Shown here piece by piece: positions 38,431-47,800 of a stretch of DNA of 64,000 bases. Position 1 is the stretch's first letter. Every line of letters starts with the position of its first letter. The notes under the pieces are model-generated. The model made no database searches and was not told the origin of the DNA. It was given only the letters and a program-made list of their open reading frames with translations. Origin of the DNA: Hyphomicrobium sp. (GTDB lineage Bacteria; Pseudomonadota; Alphaproteobacteria; Rhizobiales; Hyphomicrobiaceae); contig JAIEMV010000002.1 in assembly GCA_019751875.1 (NCBI GenBank), positions 310,001 through 374,000 of the forward strand, written 5' to 3'. Both the position numbers and the translations under genes were made by a program.

Positions 38431-38529
38431 TCAGTCCTCGGGCTCACCGCACGACACCCAACCCGCGAAAATACCGAACGCAAACGCGCCGGCGACATAC
38501 CAGATCAGCTTGATCAGCAGATAATCCAT
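38431..38529 (-). CDS. 32-residue single-pass membrane peptide
   Basis: An ATG at 38529, with GGGAG six bases upstream, opens a 32-residue frame beginning M-D-Y-L-L-I-K-L-I-W-Y-V. One helix follows, then W-V-S-C-G-E-P-E-D at the end. The good ribosome-binding site, membrane-helix composition and position between the OmpA and HHH genes on the same strand support a real small protein. Function unknown; it may accompany the OmpA-family protein. Confidence 0.65.
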   Translation of the reverse strand: MDYLLIKLIWYVAGAFAFGIFAGWVSCGEPED

Positions 38530-38585
38530 CTCAACTCCCCCAGCCGATGCCCGTCACCCGGGCGCCGATCCCTGTTCCTGCGTGT

Positions 38586-40655
38586 CTACTCGGCAATGAC
38601 CTTGAACTCGATGCGCCGGTTCTTCGCGCGCCCAGCCGCCGTTTCGTTCTCCGCAATCGGTCGTTCGGCACCATATCCCACCGTCGACAGACGCGACGCA
38701 TCCACGCCGGCTTCCATCAAATAATCGCTCACCGCCTTCGCACGGCGCTCCGACAGTGGGTTGTTGCGCTCCGGAATGCCTTCCGAATCCGTGTGCCCTT
38801 CAATGCTGATCCTGAACGCCGGACACTGGTTCACGATCTTTGCCAGTTCATCCAGTGTCGGCTTGCTCTTCGGATCGAGCGTCGCGTTCGCCCGCTGGAA
38901 ATTGATCACGCCTTTCGCCACCACTGCACTGATCAGCTTCTCGCACCGGTCGGCTTCCGCCTTTGCCGCCGCAAGCCGCGCGTCTTCCTCTGCCCGCGCT
39001 GCCGCTGCCTGCGCTTCGGCAGCCGCCTTAGCAGCCGCTTCTTCCTCAGCCTTCCGCCGCGCTTCCATCTCGGCGGCTAAACGCTGCTGCTCTTCTTCCT
39101 TGGCCTTCGCCTCGGCCTTAAGCCGCGCCTCTTCCTCTGCCCGCTGGCGTGCCGCCGCCTGCTTTTCGCCGGTGCTTGTCACTTCGACCGTGGTTTCACA
39201 GTCCCGGCTCGCGGCACCCTTGACGTCCGCCGCCAGAACCTTCGCCACCTCGTCGTCGTCCGTGACGCCCTTGACGGCCACCGTGCCGTCGCTGAGTGTC
39301 AGGTCGCCCGTCGTCAGCCGCCCAAGTCCGCTGATCCCAGCCAGCAGGCAAGCGCGCCAGCCATCACTGGCACCGGGCTTCACCTCCAGGCTATCCTTCA
39401 CCGACAGATCCGGAAAGCGCCCGCGCGTTGCCGCCACGAGCGCAATGCGCTCGTCCTCGCTCGGCACACTCCCTATGAGTTCGATCTGACCATCCTCGAT
39501 CCGCGCCGTCGTGACATAAGTTGCCGGTGCCGACGGCGGAGACGGTGTCTCGGCCACCGGAGCCGCCGCTGGCAGTTCAGGCTGCACGGCCGGCGCCGGT
39601 TCAGGCTCCGCAGCTGGAGGCGGTGGCGGTGGCGGCGGTTCCGGCGCCACGATCTTTGCCTGAGCCGTCAGCGGCGCGGGAACGGCCGATTTGAAGGCCT
39701 CCGTCACGGCATCAGCCGTAGCCTTGTCGTCAGCTTCACCCTCCAGCATGACCGACCGTCCCGACAGTGCAAGCTCCCCCGCCCGCAACTGATAAAGCTG
39801 TTCGAGACCGCCACCCGCTGCCGCCACGAACCCGTCCGGGGCCCCATCGGCAATTTCGACCCGATCGACGATCGCCCGGTCGGGGAACAGCTTCTTCGCC
39901 TTCTGGAATAGCTCATCGCGCACATCCGTTGACGGCGCATATCCCGACAGCACGATTTGGTTCGCTGTCGCCACCGCCCCCCACACGTAATTCGCAATCG
40001 TCGGCCCGGTGATCGCGTCCCGTGCCAGCGTGATCCCGGCCGGCATCGTCTTCAACCGCGACCGAACCGCCTTGAGGCTCCCCTGATCCGGCGCAATACC
40101 AGCAATCGAAAGTTTCGTATCGGAAAGCTCGACGCTTCCCTCCTGCAGCGCCGCCAGCTGCTTGAGCCCAAATCCAGCACCGGAAATGAAGACGTCCCGC
40201 GCCGGCCCACCACGCGCCAGCTTCATCTCATCGTTCACCCGCAGGCCTGGCAGGGTCGCGCGAACGGCCTGCAAAATGGATTTGCGCGCGGGCTCTCCCG
40301 GCACGAACCCGCTCAAGCGCACAGTCCCTCCGGGCTCCCGCGTCGCCGACCAGACGAATGTTTCGACACGTTTGATGAGATCGGTCCGCGCATCGACCAC
40401 GCGCACGCCCCAGACACGGCGCACCAGATCGGCGGCCTTGGACGGGTCCGTCTCTTCCGCCGCCAATCCCGTCAAAACCGCATCACGACCGGAAAACGAG
40501 GTGGCCGCCCATCCAAGCCCGGCGCGCTCGAGAGCCTCGGTCGAGCGCACGCGCAGATCGGCCTCGATGTCTGCCTGGTGGAGATGCAGAACGATCCAAC
40601 TCAACGGAGCGATCAGCAAAAGGCCCCAAAGCCATCGCCAAGGATTGCATCTCAT
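38586..40655 (-). CDS. OmpA-family protein with BON-like repeats
   Basis: A 689-residue envelope protein. It has an N-terminal membrane helix (W-G-L-L-L-I-A-P-L-S-W-I-V-L), then several BON/SIMPL-like segments (V-R-L-S-G-F-V-P, I-V-L-S-G-Y-A-P, I-E-L-I-G-S-V-P, V-A-V-K-G-V-T). A proline-rich linker, an Ala/Glu/Lys coiled coil (about 500-575) and a C-terminal OmpA peptidoglycan-binding domain with I-E-G-H-T-D-S-E-G follow. The ATG at 40655 places the helix at the N-terminus; the frame opens at 40757. It likely bridges inner membrane and cell wall (inference). Confidence 0.88.
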   Translation of the reverse strand: MRCNPWRWLWGLLLIAPLSWIVLHLHQADIEADLRVRSTEALERAGLGWAATSFSGRDAVLTGLAAEETDPSKAADLVRRVWGVRVVDARTDLIKRVETFVWSATREPGGTVRLSGFVPGEPARKSILQAVRATLPGLRVNDEMKLARGGPARDVFISGAGFGLKQLAALQEGSVELSDTKLSIAGIAPDQGSLKAVRSRLKTMPAGITLARDAITGPTIANYVWGAVATANQIVLSGYAPSTDVRDELFQKAKKLFPDRAIVDRVEIADGAPDGFVAAAGGGLEQLYQLRAGELALSGRSVMLEGEADDKATADAVTEAFKSAVPAPLTAQAKIVAPEPPPPPPPPAAEPEPAPAVQPELPAAAPVAETPSPPSAPATYVTTARIEDGQIELIGSVPSEDERIALVAATRGRFPDLSVKDSLEVKPGASDGWRACLLAGISGLGRLTTGDLTLSDGTVAVKGVTDDDEVAKVLAADVKGAASRDCETTVEVTSTGEKQAAARQRAEEEARLKAEAKAKEEEQQRLAAEMEARRKAEEEAAAKAAAEAQAAAARAEEDARLAAAKAEADRCEKLISAVVAKGVINFQRANATLDPKSKPTLDELAKIVNQCPAFRISIEGHTDSEGIPERNNPLSERRAKAVSDYLMEAGVDASRLSTVGYGAERPIAENETAAGRAKNRRIEFKVIAE

Positions 40656-40998
40656 TAAACCCGTGCTCCCCAACTCTACGGCACCATCCGACTGACCCCG
40701 CGCAGCGGAATCGGATGGCGCACGGGCGAGCGCCGTTGAGACGCCGTTCAAGAACAACGCGACACCACGCCAACATGCCAGGCCGGTTCCCTCACCCGCC
40801 GTGCCGCACTATAGAGGACCGAAAATCGCTTTCCAAGCGGGCACACCTACGCTCCGAGGAAAGCAACCGTTTGAACAAACGCTCTAAATTGCCGCCCGCG
40901 GGAGCGATGATTCCAAGCCGGACCAGCGCTTAGCGCACAAATAAGCGCCCAATGAGCCCAGCGACACGCTTAACTTCGCCCCGCCGACTGCAACTTTT
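40656..40998. other. Divergent intergenic region upstream of the OmpA gene and response regulator
   Basis: About 340 bases between two divergent genes, with no plausible coding frame. It should contain the OmpA-family promoter. I see no clear repeats or RNA gene. The response-regulator promoter lies at its right end. Confidence 0.4.
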
Positions 40999-41027
40999 TT
41001 GACACAGACCCCTTGGTCACGTAGACC
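40999..41027 (+). promoter_or_regulatory. Candidate sigma-70-type promoter for the LuxR-type regulator
   Basis: TTGACA at 40999-41004 is a perfect -35 box. It is followed by a 17-base spacer and TAGACC (41022-41027) as a weak -10. Transcription would start near 41034, leaving a leader of about 58 bases before the regulator's ATG. Confidence 0.5.
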
Positions 41028-41091
41028 ACACGAGAGAACGATAAGCCGCCCCGGTTCGGGGCGTGCACGTAAGTCCTGGGGCCCGACACGG

Positions 41092-41745
41092 ATGGACGAG
41101 AACTTTCTGGTGGTGGACGACCACCCCCTGTTCCGCGATGCACTGACTTTGGCCATCAAGGCGTCACACCCCGCCGCCAAGATCAAGGAAGCGTCCTCGA
41201 TCGACGCGGCAAAGGAAATGATGGGCCGCGGCGAGCGCTTCGATCTTGTCCTCCTCGATCTTTCCATGCCGGGTGTTGCAGGCTTCGAAGGCTTCCTCGA
41301 ACTGCGGAGCATCGACCCCAAGCAGCCGATTGTGATCGTGTCGGCGCTCGAAGACAGCCGCGTGATCCACGAAGCCATTACGCTCGGCGCGGCAGGCTTC
41401 ATTCCCAAATCGGCCCGCAAGCCGGAGTTGGCTGAAGCAATTGATACGGTCATGCAGGGTAATCTGACGCTGCCGAAAACGTATCAGCCGCCCGCTCGCG
41501 ATGCTGCCGGTGCCTCCGAAATCGGCACTCGTCTGTCATCGCTCACACCCCAGCAGCTGCGCGTCTTGAACATGCTTCGCCAGGGTCTTCTCAACAAGCA
41601 GATCGCCCACGAACTGGGCGTGGGCGAAACTACCGTCAAGGCACACGTGTCCGAGATCCTGCGCAAGCTTGACGTCGCCTCGCGTACACAAGCCGTCATC
41701 GAAGTTAGCCGCATCGACTTTGACAAGCTTGTGGGCGGTCAGTAA
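41092..41745 (+). CDS. LuxR/NarL-family response regulator
   Basis: A 217-residue two-domain regulator. The receiver has the phospho-acceptor D56 in L-V-L-L-D-L-S-M-P-G, the acidic pair V-D-D-H-P-L, and K in F-I-P-K-S. The C-terminal NarL-type helix-turn-helix contains L-T-P-Q-Q-L-R-V-L, then N-K-Q-I-A-H-E-L-G-V-G-E-T-T-V-K-A-H-V. ATG at 41092 is chosen over an upstream TTG at 40999 that coincides with the -35 box. It converges with the hybrid histidine kinase ten bases away, so it is its likely partner. Confidence 0.92.
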   Translation: MDENFLVVDDHPLFRDALTLAIKASHPAAKIKEASSIDAAKEMMGRGERFDLVLLDLSMPGVAGFEGFLELRSIDPKQPIVIVSALEDSRVIHEAITLGAAGFIPKSARKPELAEAIDTVMQGNLTLPKTYQPPARDAAGASEIGTRLSSLTPQQLRVLNMLRQGLLNKQIAHELGVGETTVKAHVSEILRKLDVASRTQAVIEVSRIDFDKLVGGQ

Positions 41746-41755
41746 GTGCGGCCGA

Positions 41756-43141
41756 CTACGCGCCCCTAGTTATTACATGGCGCATCAGCGCCCTGAGTTC
41801 GGCCGGTTTCACCGGCTTACGGAGCAGTTCAAACGATCCCGCCGCGGCTAGTGAAGACTGCGTCAACGATCGGTCGGCCGAAATCACGATCGCCGGAACC
41901 TCAACTCCCAGCCGACGCCGCAGCTCGGCCACGACAGCAACGCCAGTCTGCCCGCGGTTGAGGTGATAGTCGGCGAGCACCAAATCCGGGCTGTACTCCG
42001 GCGTCTCCGTGAACATCGCCTCGACATCTTCCGCCGAAGCCGCCACGCGCACCTGACACCCCCAGCGCATAAGGAGTGCCCGCATCGCATCAACCACCGT
42101 CGGCTCGTTTTCGATCACCAGCACATTAGATGCCGGCAAACCGTAGCCGGGCGCAACATGCGTCTCCACAGGCTGCTGCGGCTCGCGCGTCGTTGCGAAT
42201 GGAGCCATGACCGTAAAGCACGATCCGCGGCCGACGCGGGAGCACAGTCCCAGATCGTGTTCAAGCGCCTCCGACATGCGCTGTACGATCGACAATCCCA
42301 GGCCAAAACCGCCAACGCGCGCCGTTTCCGAAGCCGTGCCGCGCTGGAACTCCTCGAAAATTCGGTCCCGCTCAACCTGTGGAATTCCCGGTCCCGTATC
42401 CCATACCTCGAGCCGGACGCTCAGTCCCCGCCGTCTTGCCAGCAGCCGGATACGGCCTCTGTCAGTATAGTGCACCGCGTTGGCGACGAGGTTCTGCATA
42501 ATCCGGCGCAACATCAGCGGATCGGACCGCACCATCAATCTCGTGGACCTGTGACCGAGCTTCAAGCCTTTCGCTTGTGCAATCGGCGCGAGATCGCCAA
42601 CGACGCTGCTGAACAGTTCGTCCACGTCTATCAGTCGGATCTGCGGCTCCGTCACACCTGCTTCAAGCTTCGACAGATCAAGAATAGTCTTCAACAACTC
42701 TTCGATGGTCGACAGCGCATGATCGACCTGCCCTCCAAGCCGTTGCTGCTCCCGATCGCCTTCTCCGTCGAGCATGGCGGATAGTGTAAGCCGCGCAGCG
42801 TGCAGCGGCTGCAGCAGGTCATGACCGACCGCAGTAAAGAAGCGCGTCTTGAATCGGTTTGCCCGCTCTGCTGCGTCGCGGGCCAGCATCAATTCGCTGT
42901 TGACGTGTTCGAGACGGTCGAGCGCGGTCTTCAACTGATCGGTGCGAAGACGCACCTGTCCCTCGAGCCCGATGGCGGTCTGGAAGAGCGAATACGCGTT
43001 CGCTTGCTGATCCATCGAACGCTCGACGCGCTGCATGAGCGCGGCATTGATGCGTGCCAGCTTTTCCAGCCGGCGCTCAAGCTCTGATCCCGGCCCGTCA
43101 TGCCGTGGCGGAATGGGGTAACTGACTTCGTCACTTTTCAT
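41756..43141 (-). CDS. Hybrid histidine kinase, NahK-like
   Basis: A 461-residue cytoplasmic kinase without transmembrane or PAS domains. An N-terminal coiled coil (about 20-100) leads to the HisKA box with H107 in V-G-H-D-L-L-Q-P-L-H-A-A-R-L. The N box is N-L-V-A-N-A-V, the G boxes are D-T-G-P-G-I and G-F-G-L-G-L-S-I-V, and a C-terminal receiver carries D391 in L-V-L-A-D-Y-H-L. Its start overlaps the FIST-domain gene by four bases. The same arrangement (NosP with NahK) relays nitric oxide in Pseudomonas. Confidence 0.9.
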   Translation of the reverse strand: MKSDEVSYPIPPRHDGPGSELERRLEKLARINAALMQRVERSMDQQANAYSLFQTAIGLEGQVRLRTDQLKTALDRLEHVNSELMLARDAAERANRFKTRFFTAVGHDLLQPLHAARLTLSAMLDGEGDREQQRLGGQVDHALSTIEELLKTILDLSKLEAGVTEPQIRLIDVDELFSSVVGDLAPIAQAKGLKLGHRSTRLMVRSDPLMLRRIMQNLVANAVHYTDRGRIRLLARRRGLSVRLEVWDTGPGIPQVERDRIFEEFQRGTASETARVGGFGLGLSIVQRMSEALEHDLGLCSRVGRGSCFTVMAPFATTREPQQPVETHVAPGYGLPASNVLVIENEPTVVDAMRALLMRWGCQVRVAASAEDVEAMFTETPEYSPDLVLADYHLNRGQTGVAVVAELRRRLGVEVPAIVISADRSLTQSSLAAAGSFELLRKPVKPAELRALMRHVITRGA

Positions 43142-44307
43142 CGAGCGCCGCCCGTACCCTTACCGAATGCAATACCCGTCAATGTCTGATTCAGATGCAT
43201 TGCATTGAATTGTTCGCCGTATGTGTGGAACCCCACGATTCTATAACGCCGGTACATGTCCTCCATCTGATGGCGGATCTGCCGGTTTTCGGCGTCGAGT
43301 CGACGTAGCACGCAGTCGAACCCGATCACGAAGTCGATCCCGCCAATCTCCTGACCGATCTCGTCGAGAGCTTCCTGCGTGGCACGCAACATGTCCTGAG
43401 GACGTGCTACCGTGAACACGAGCCCCTCGTCGATGGCACAAAAGAACGAGAGCGAGCCGTCTTCATTCATATTGCGGATCGAGCGGCAATAATAATTGCC
43501 GCCGACTTTCACGACGAGCGGGTAAGCCGCGAAACTGAACGGCCCAAGATCATCGGGCAACAGGCCGATGGCCGACGCATACTCCCGCGCCGCCGGCTCC
43601 GCGTTCAATTCCATCACGATCCGCCGTTCTGTATCCGCCGCCGTCACTACCAATTTGATCGGTGTCGGCTCGAAGTTCTGGGTTTTAAAAACCCGGAACG
43701 GCACAGCGGTCTCAACGAGGATCAGAACGGCGGCATCTGCCATCACTCGGCCTTCATTGACCACTAACGCGCCGCGAAACGTCAGTCCGTCGCCGGCCGA
43801 GCCCCCGATGAGAGGGACATGTTCGATCGCCCAGTGCACGGCGGCGACCAGCGACTCCTCCGTATTGGACATCCCATCCACGAGGATCATTGCGAACGCG
43901 TCCATGCGACGTTCGCCGTCGTCGCTCCGAAGCCGGCTTCTCAAGCGCCGCGCAAGTTCCGTCGCCCGTTCGACGCCGAACTCGGACACGTTCTCGACGA
44001 CACCGGCGTGCACCGTAAAGCCTGAGTGCGGGAAGGCGATCAACAGAACGCCCTCGTCCACCATACCGCCGGGCGTGATAGCTCCCGCCGTCGAACAGCC
44101 TGAAATGGGAGAACCTGGAAACGCGGCCGTCAACGCGGCAACGAGAGCCTCCGCATCATAGTCTGCAGAAAAATACGCGACGATGTGCTGGAACGTCCCC
44201 GGCCCAAGACCAGCCTTCAGCTGCGCAGTAACTTCGACGAGGTTACCGCTGGCGCTCGATGCGCAGCGCACGCCGCTCGTGCTCGCAACAGAGGATGCCA
44301 TGGACAA
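43138..44307 (-). CDS. FIST-domain sensor protein, NosP-like
   Basis: A 389-residue soluble FIST N/C-domain protein: G-C-S-T-A-G, G-G-S-A-G-D-G and V-V-N-E-G in the N part, and P-L-V-V-K-V-G-G-N-Y-Y-C-R-S in the C part. It ends with G-F-D-C-V-L-R-R and F-H-T-Y-G-E-Q-F-N. FIST proteins sense small ligands; the NosP branch binds haem and nitric oxide and inhibits its partner kinase. A TTG at 44307 has GGGAG six bases upstream; an ATG at 44301 is the alternative start. It is coupled to the kinase downstream. Confidence 0.88.
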   Translation of the reverse strand: MSMASSVASTSGVRCASSASGNLVEVTAQLKAGLGPGTFQHIVAYFSADYDAEALVAALTAAFPGSPISGCSTAGAITPGGMVDEGVLLIAFPHSGFTVHAGVVENVSEFGVERATELARRLRSRLRSDDGERRMDAFAMILVDGMSNTEESLVAAVHWAIEHVPLIGGSAGDGLTFRGALVVNEGRVMADAAVLILVETAVPFRVFKTQNFEPTPIKLVVTAADTERRIVMELNAEPAAREYASAIGLLPDDLGPFSFAAYPLVVKVGGNYYCRSIRNMNEDGSLSFFCAIDEGLVFTVARPQDMLRATQEALDEIGQEIGGIDFVIGFDCVLRRLDAENRQIRHQMEDMYRRYRIVGFHTYGEQFNAMHLNQTLTGIAFGKGTGGAR

Positions 44308-44372
44308 GTCAGTCTCCCGGATAGGCCTCTTATACCGGCAGGCCCTTCAAAGAGTGTGTTGCCACAGTCGCG

Positions 44373-44397
44373 GACCGGCCGCAAACGTCGGCCGGCC
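44373..44397. terminator. GC-rich hairpin after the metal-efflux operon
   Basis: GACCGGCCG (44373-44381) pairs with CGGCCGGCC (44389-44397) over nine positions with one mismatch and a seven-base loop. It is followed on the plus strand by TTATAATTT. It lies just downstream of the last efflux-operon gene and upstream of the NosP-like gene, so it probably separates the two transcripts. Confidence 0.5.
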
Positions 44398-44429
44398 TTA
44401 TAATTTCCAAAGCCTGAGCGATCATCGCC

Positions 44430-44813
44430 TCAGTCCAGCTTCACACGCGACTGCTCGGGTTTATGGCCGGGCATGGTCAGCGTCAGAACGATCGTGGTGC
44501 CTTGGCCTGCTGTGAATGGCCCCGTGCCCTTCAGGAGATTGCCCTCTGCCGGCGCCAGCAATACCTCACTCTTTTTCCCTTTGGATAGAATCACGGCACT
44601 CGCCTTAGCGCCCGTCGTTTCTTCAGGCGTTCCGTCCTCTCCGGTCACGAACACCTCGAGCGTCCCATCCTTTGCCACAACTTCGAGCTTGTGGTGGCCA
44701 TTCTCGACGAACGTACCGCCATTCGCGCCGGTGGCATGCTTGTGGCCCTCGTGCGCTGCGGCAGGCGCGGTCATCAGCATGGCTGCAACCGCAATCATCA
44801 CCCAGTTGGTCAT
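44430..44813 (-). CDS. Small periplasmic protein with H-E-G-H-x-H motif
   Basis: A 127-residue exported protein: signal peptide M-T-N-W-V-M-I-A-V-A-A-M-L-M cleaved near A-P-A-A-A, then H-E-G-H-K-H at the mature N-terminus. The remainder is beta-rich and resembles the N-terminal domain of the RND adaptor gene in this operon. ATG at 44813 follows GGGAG by eight bases. It is the last gene of the metal-efflux operon; a periplasmic metal-carrier role is inferred from the histidines. Confidence 0.75.
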   Translation of the reverse strand: MTNWVMIAVAAMLMTAPAAAHEGHKHATGANGGTFVENGHHKLEVVAKDGTLEVFVTGEDGTPEETTGAKASAVILSKGKKSEVLLAPAEGNLLKGTGPFTAGQGTTIVLTLTMPGHKPEQSRVKLD

Positions 44814-44831
44814 GTCAGTGTCTCCCATTTC

Positions 44832-47800
44832 TCAGAAGGCATGGACTTCGCGCTGCTCGTCCTTTGCTACCAGCAGTCGCTCGAGTGGCTTGCGTCCGAA
44901 CCGCAGGAACAGCGCGGGTGTGAGGAACGCATCGATCAGCGTCGCCGAAAAGAGCCCGCCGAAGATCGTCACAGCCACGGGGTGAAGGATCTCCTTGCCC
45001 GGCTCATCCGCTCCGATCATCAGCGGCACGAGCGCAATCCCTGCCGACAGCGCCGTCATCAGGACCGGCCTCAATCGTTCGAGCGTCCCGCGCACGACCA
45101 GCGACTTTCCGAACGTCTCACCTTCGAACAGGGCGAGATTGATGTAGTGGCTGATCTTCAAGATCCCGTTGCGCGTCGCGATGCCGGCCAGCGTGATGAA
45201 CCCGATCGCACTCGCGACCGAGAACGACTGCCCCGCGATCCACAGCGCCGCCACGCTGCCGATCAGCGCCAGCGGCACGTTGCCCATGATGATTAGCGCC
45301 AGCACCGCCGACTTGTAGCGGCTATAAAGCACCGCGAAAATCAACAGCAGCGACACCATCGAAAGCCACAGGATCAGCTGCGAAGCTTCCTCCTGCGCCT
45401 GGAACTGACCTTCGAGACTGGTAAAATATCCCTGCGGCAGCTTCGTGTTCGCCAGCACGTCGCGAATGTCGTCCACGATGCGCGCCAGATCGGACCCATC
45501 CGAGTTGGCGAACACGGCGATCCGCCGCCGCCCGTTCTCGCGCTGGATCTGGTTTGGCCCGTCCGTCTCCACCACCTCCGCGATCGTCCTGAGCGGAATT
45601 CTCCCTGCGGGGCTCGCGATCAGCATGTCGCCCAGCGCCCGTGTGCTGCGATCCTTATCCGCCAATCGCAAGACCACGTCGAACCGCTTGGACTGATCCA
45701 CGATCTGCGACACCACCCTCCCATTCGACAACGTCTCCAACTCCGACGTCACATCATTGGGATTGAGCCCGTATCGCTTCGCCTTCTCGTAATCGACCCG
45801 CACCTGCAGTTGCGGAATGCGCACCTGTTTCTCGGTTTGCAAGTCGGTGATGCCGGGGATACTGCGGATCCGCTCCTCAAACTGCACCGCCAATCCCCGA
45901 AGCGTATCGGTATCATCGCCATAGATCTTGAGCGCGATCTGTGCCCTCACACCCGACAACATATGATCAAGCCGATGCGCAATCGGCTGCCCGACACTCA
46001 CACTCACCGGCAGCACGGACAGCCGCGACCTGAGATCGAGCAGCACCTCTTCGCGCCCGCGATCGGACGGCTTCAGATCGAGATCGAGTTCGCTCGTGTG
46101 CACGCCCTCCGCGTGCTCGTCGAGTTCCGCCCGGCCCGTCCGCCGCCCAACGGACCCGACCTCGGGCACTTGCGCGGCGATCTGCTCCGCCAGCCGCCCG
46201 ATGCGATCCGATTCCGCCAGGCTGATCCCCGGCTGCAACGTGACACTGACGAGCACCGTCCCTTCGTTGAAGCTCGGCAGAAACGCGCGCGGCAGCAGCA
46301 GTCCCGCACCAAGCGCGGCCAGCACCGCCAACATTGGAAGTCCGAACACAGCGCGCGGATGCGCAAAGCTCCACTCGAGCCCGCGCTCCTGCCAACGCTT
46401 CAGGATTATCAACAACCGGGAATCCTGCTCCTCCAGATGCGCCATCCGTGGCAGAAGCCAGACCGACAGCACCGGCGTCACCGTCATCGCGACTGCGAGG
46501 CTCGCCAAGATGGAGACGATGAAGGCAATTCCCAGCGGCGTGAACAGCCGCCCCTCGATGCCCGACAGCGCAAACAGCGGCAGGAACACCAACACGATGA
46601 TCGCCGTCGCATACAGTATACCCGACCGCACCTCGATCGACGCATCCGCCACCACCTCCGACACGCTCCGCCGGTCGCGCCCGCCCGATGCCCGCCACTG
46701 CCCGAGCCGACGGTAGATGTTCTCCACATCCACCACCGCGTCGTCGACCAGCGCCCCGATCGCGATCGCAAGCCCGCCCAACGTCATTGTGTTGATGCTA
46801 AGCCCCAGCACCTGAAAAACAAGCACCGTCGCCAGCACCGACAATGGTATCGCCACGATCGAGATCAGCGTCGTCTGCCAGTTGAGCAGGAAAATGAACA
46901 GCACCACCGCCACGATCACCAGCGCTTCCACCAGCACGCGCATCACATTCGCAATCGACGTTTCAATGAAGGTCGCCTGACGGAACTGCACGTCCGTCAC
47001 CGTAACACCGGCCGGCATCACGCGCTGCAAATCCGGCAGCAGCGCTTCGATCTCGCGCGTGATCTGCACCGTGTCCGCCCCCGGCTGCTTTTGCACCGCC
47101 AGGATCACCGCCGGCTTGCCGTTGAACCCCGCGTCTCCGCGCTTCGTCCGCGCTGCAAAATCCACCGTCGCCACCTGCGACAGCGAAATGACCGTCTCGT
47201 CCCGATAGGCGACGACGAGATTGCGCAGATCCTCGATCCGCGTTGATCGAGCGATGTTGCGGATCAGGAACTCGCGTGCATTGAGATCGACGAATCCGCC
47301 ACCCGTGTTCGAACCGAACTGCCGGATCGCCCTCTCGATGTCCTCGATCGTGACGTCGAGCCCTGCCATCCGCAGCGGATCGGGCACGATGCGGTACTGG
47401 CGCACCTCGCCCCCGATCGGGATGACCTGCGCCACGCCCGGCACCGTCAGCAACCGGGGCCGCACCGTGAAATCGGCGGTCTCGCGCAGCAGCATCGGAT
47501 CGGCCGTCGTGCTCGACATAGCGATCAGCATGATCTCGCCCATGATGGACGAGATCGGCCCCATCTGCGACGCCACGTCCGCCGGCAACTGATCGCGCAC
47601 GAGTTGCAGACGTTCCGACACCTGCTGCCGCGCGCGATAGATGTCAGTGTCCCAGCCGAATTCGATCGTCACCACCGAGAGCCCGGCCCCCGAGACGGAG
47701 CGCACGCGCTCCACCCCCGGCATTCCGTTCATGGCCGTCTCCAGCGGAAACGTCACGAGCTGCTCCACCTCCTCGGGCGCCAGTCCGTGCGCCTCGGACA

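Noticed and set aside
45810-47246. A 478-codon frame antisense to the RND pump
   Set aside because: Extreme Arg/His/Gln/Pro composition and full overlap with a confidently identified pump gene.
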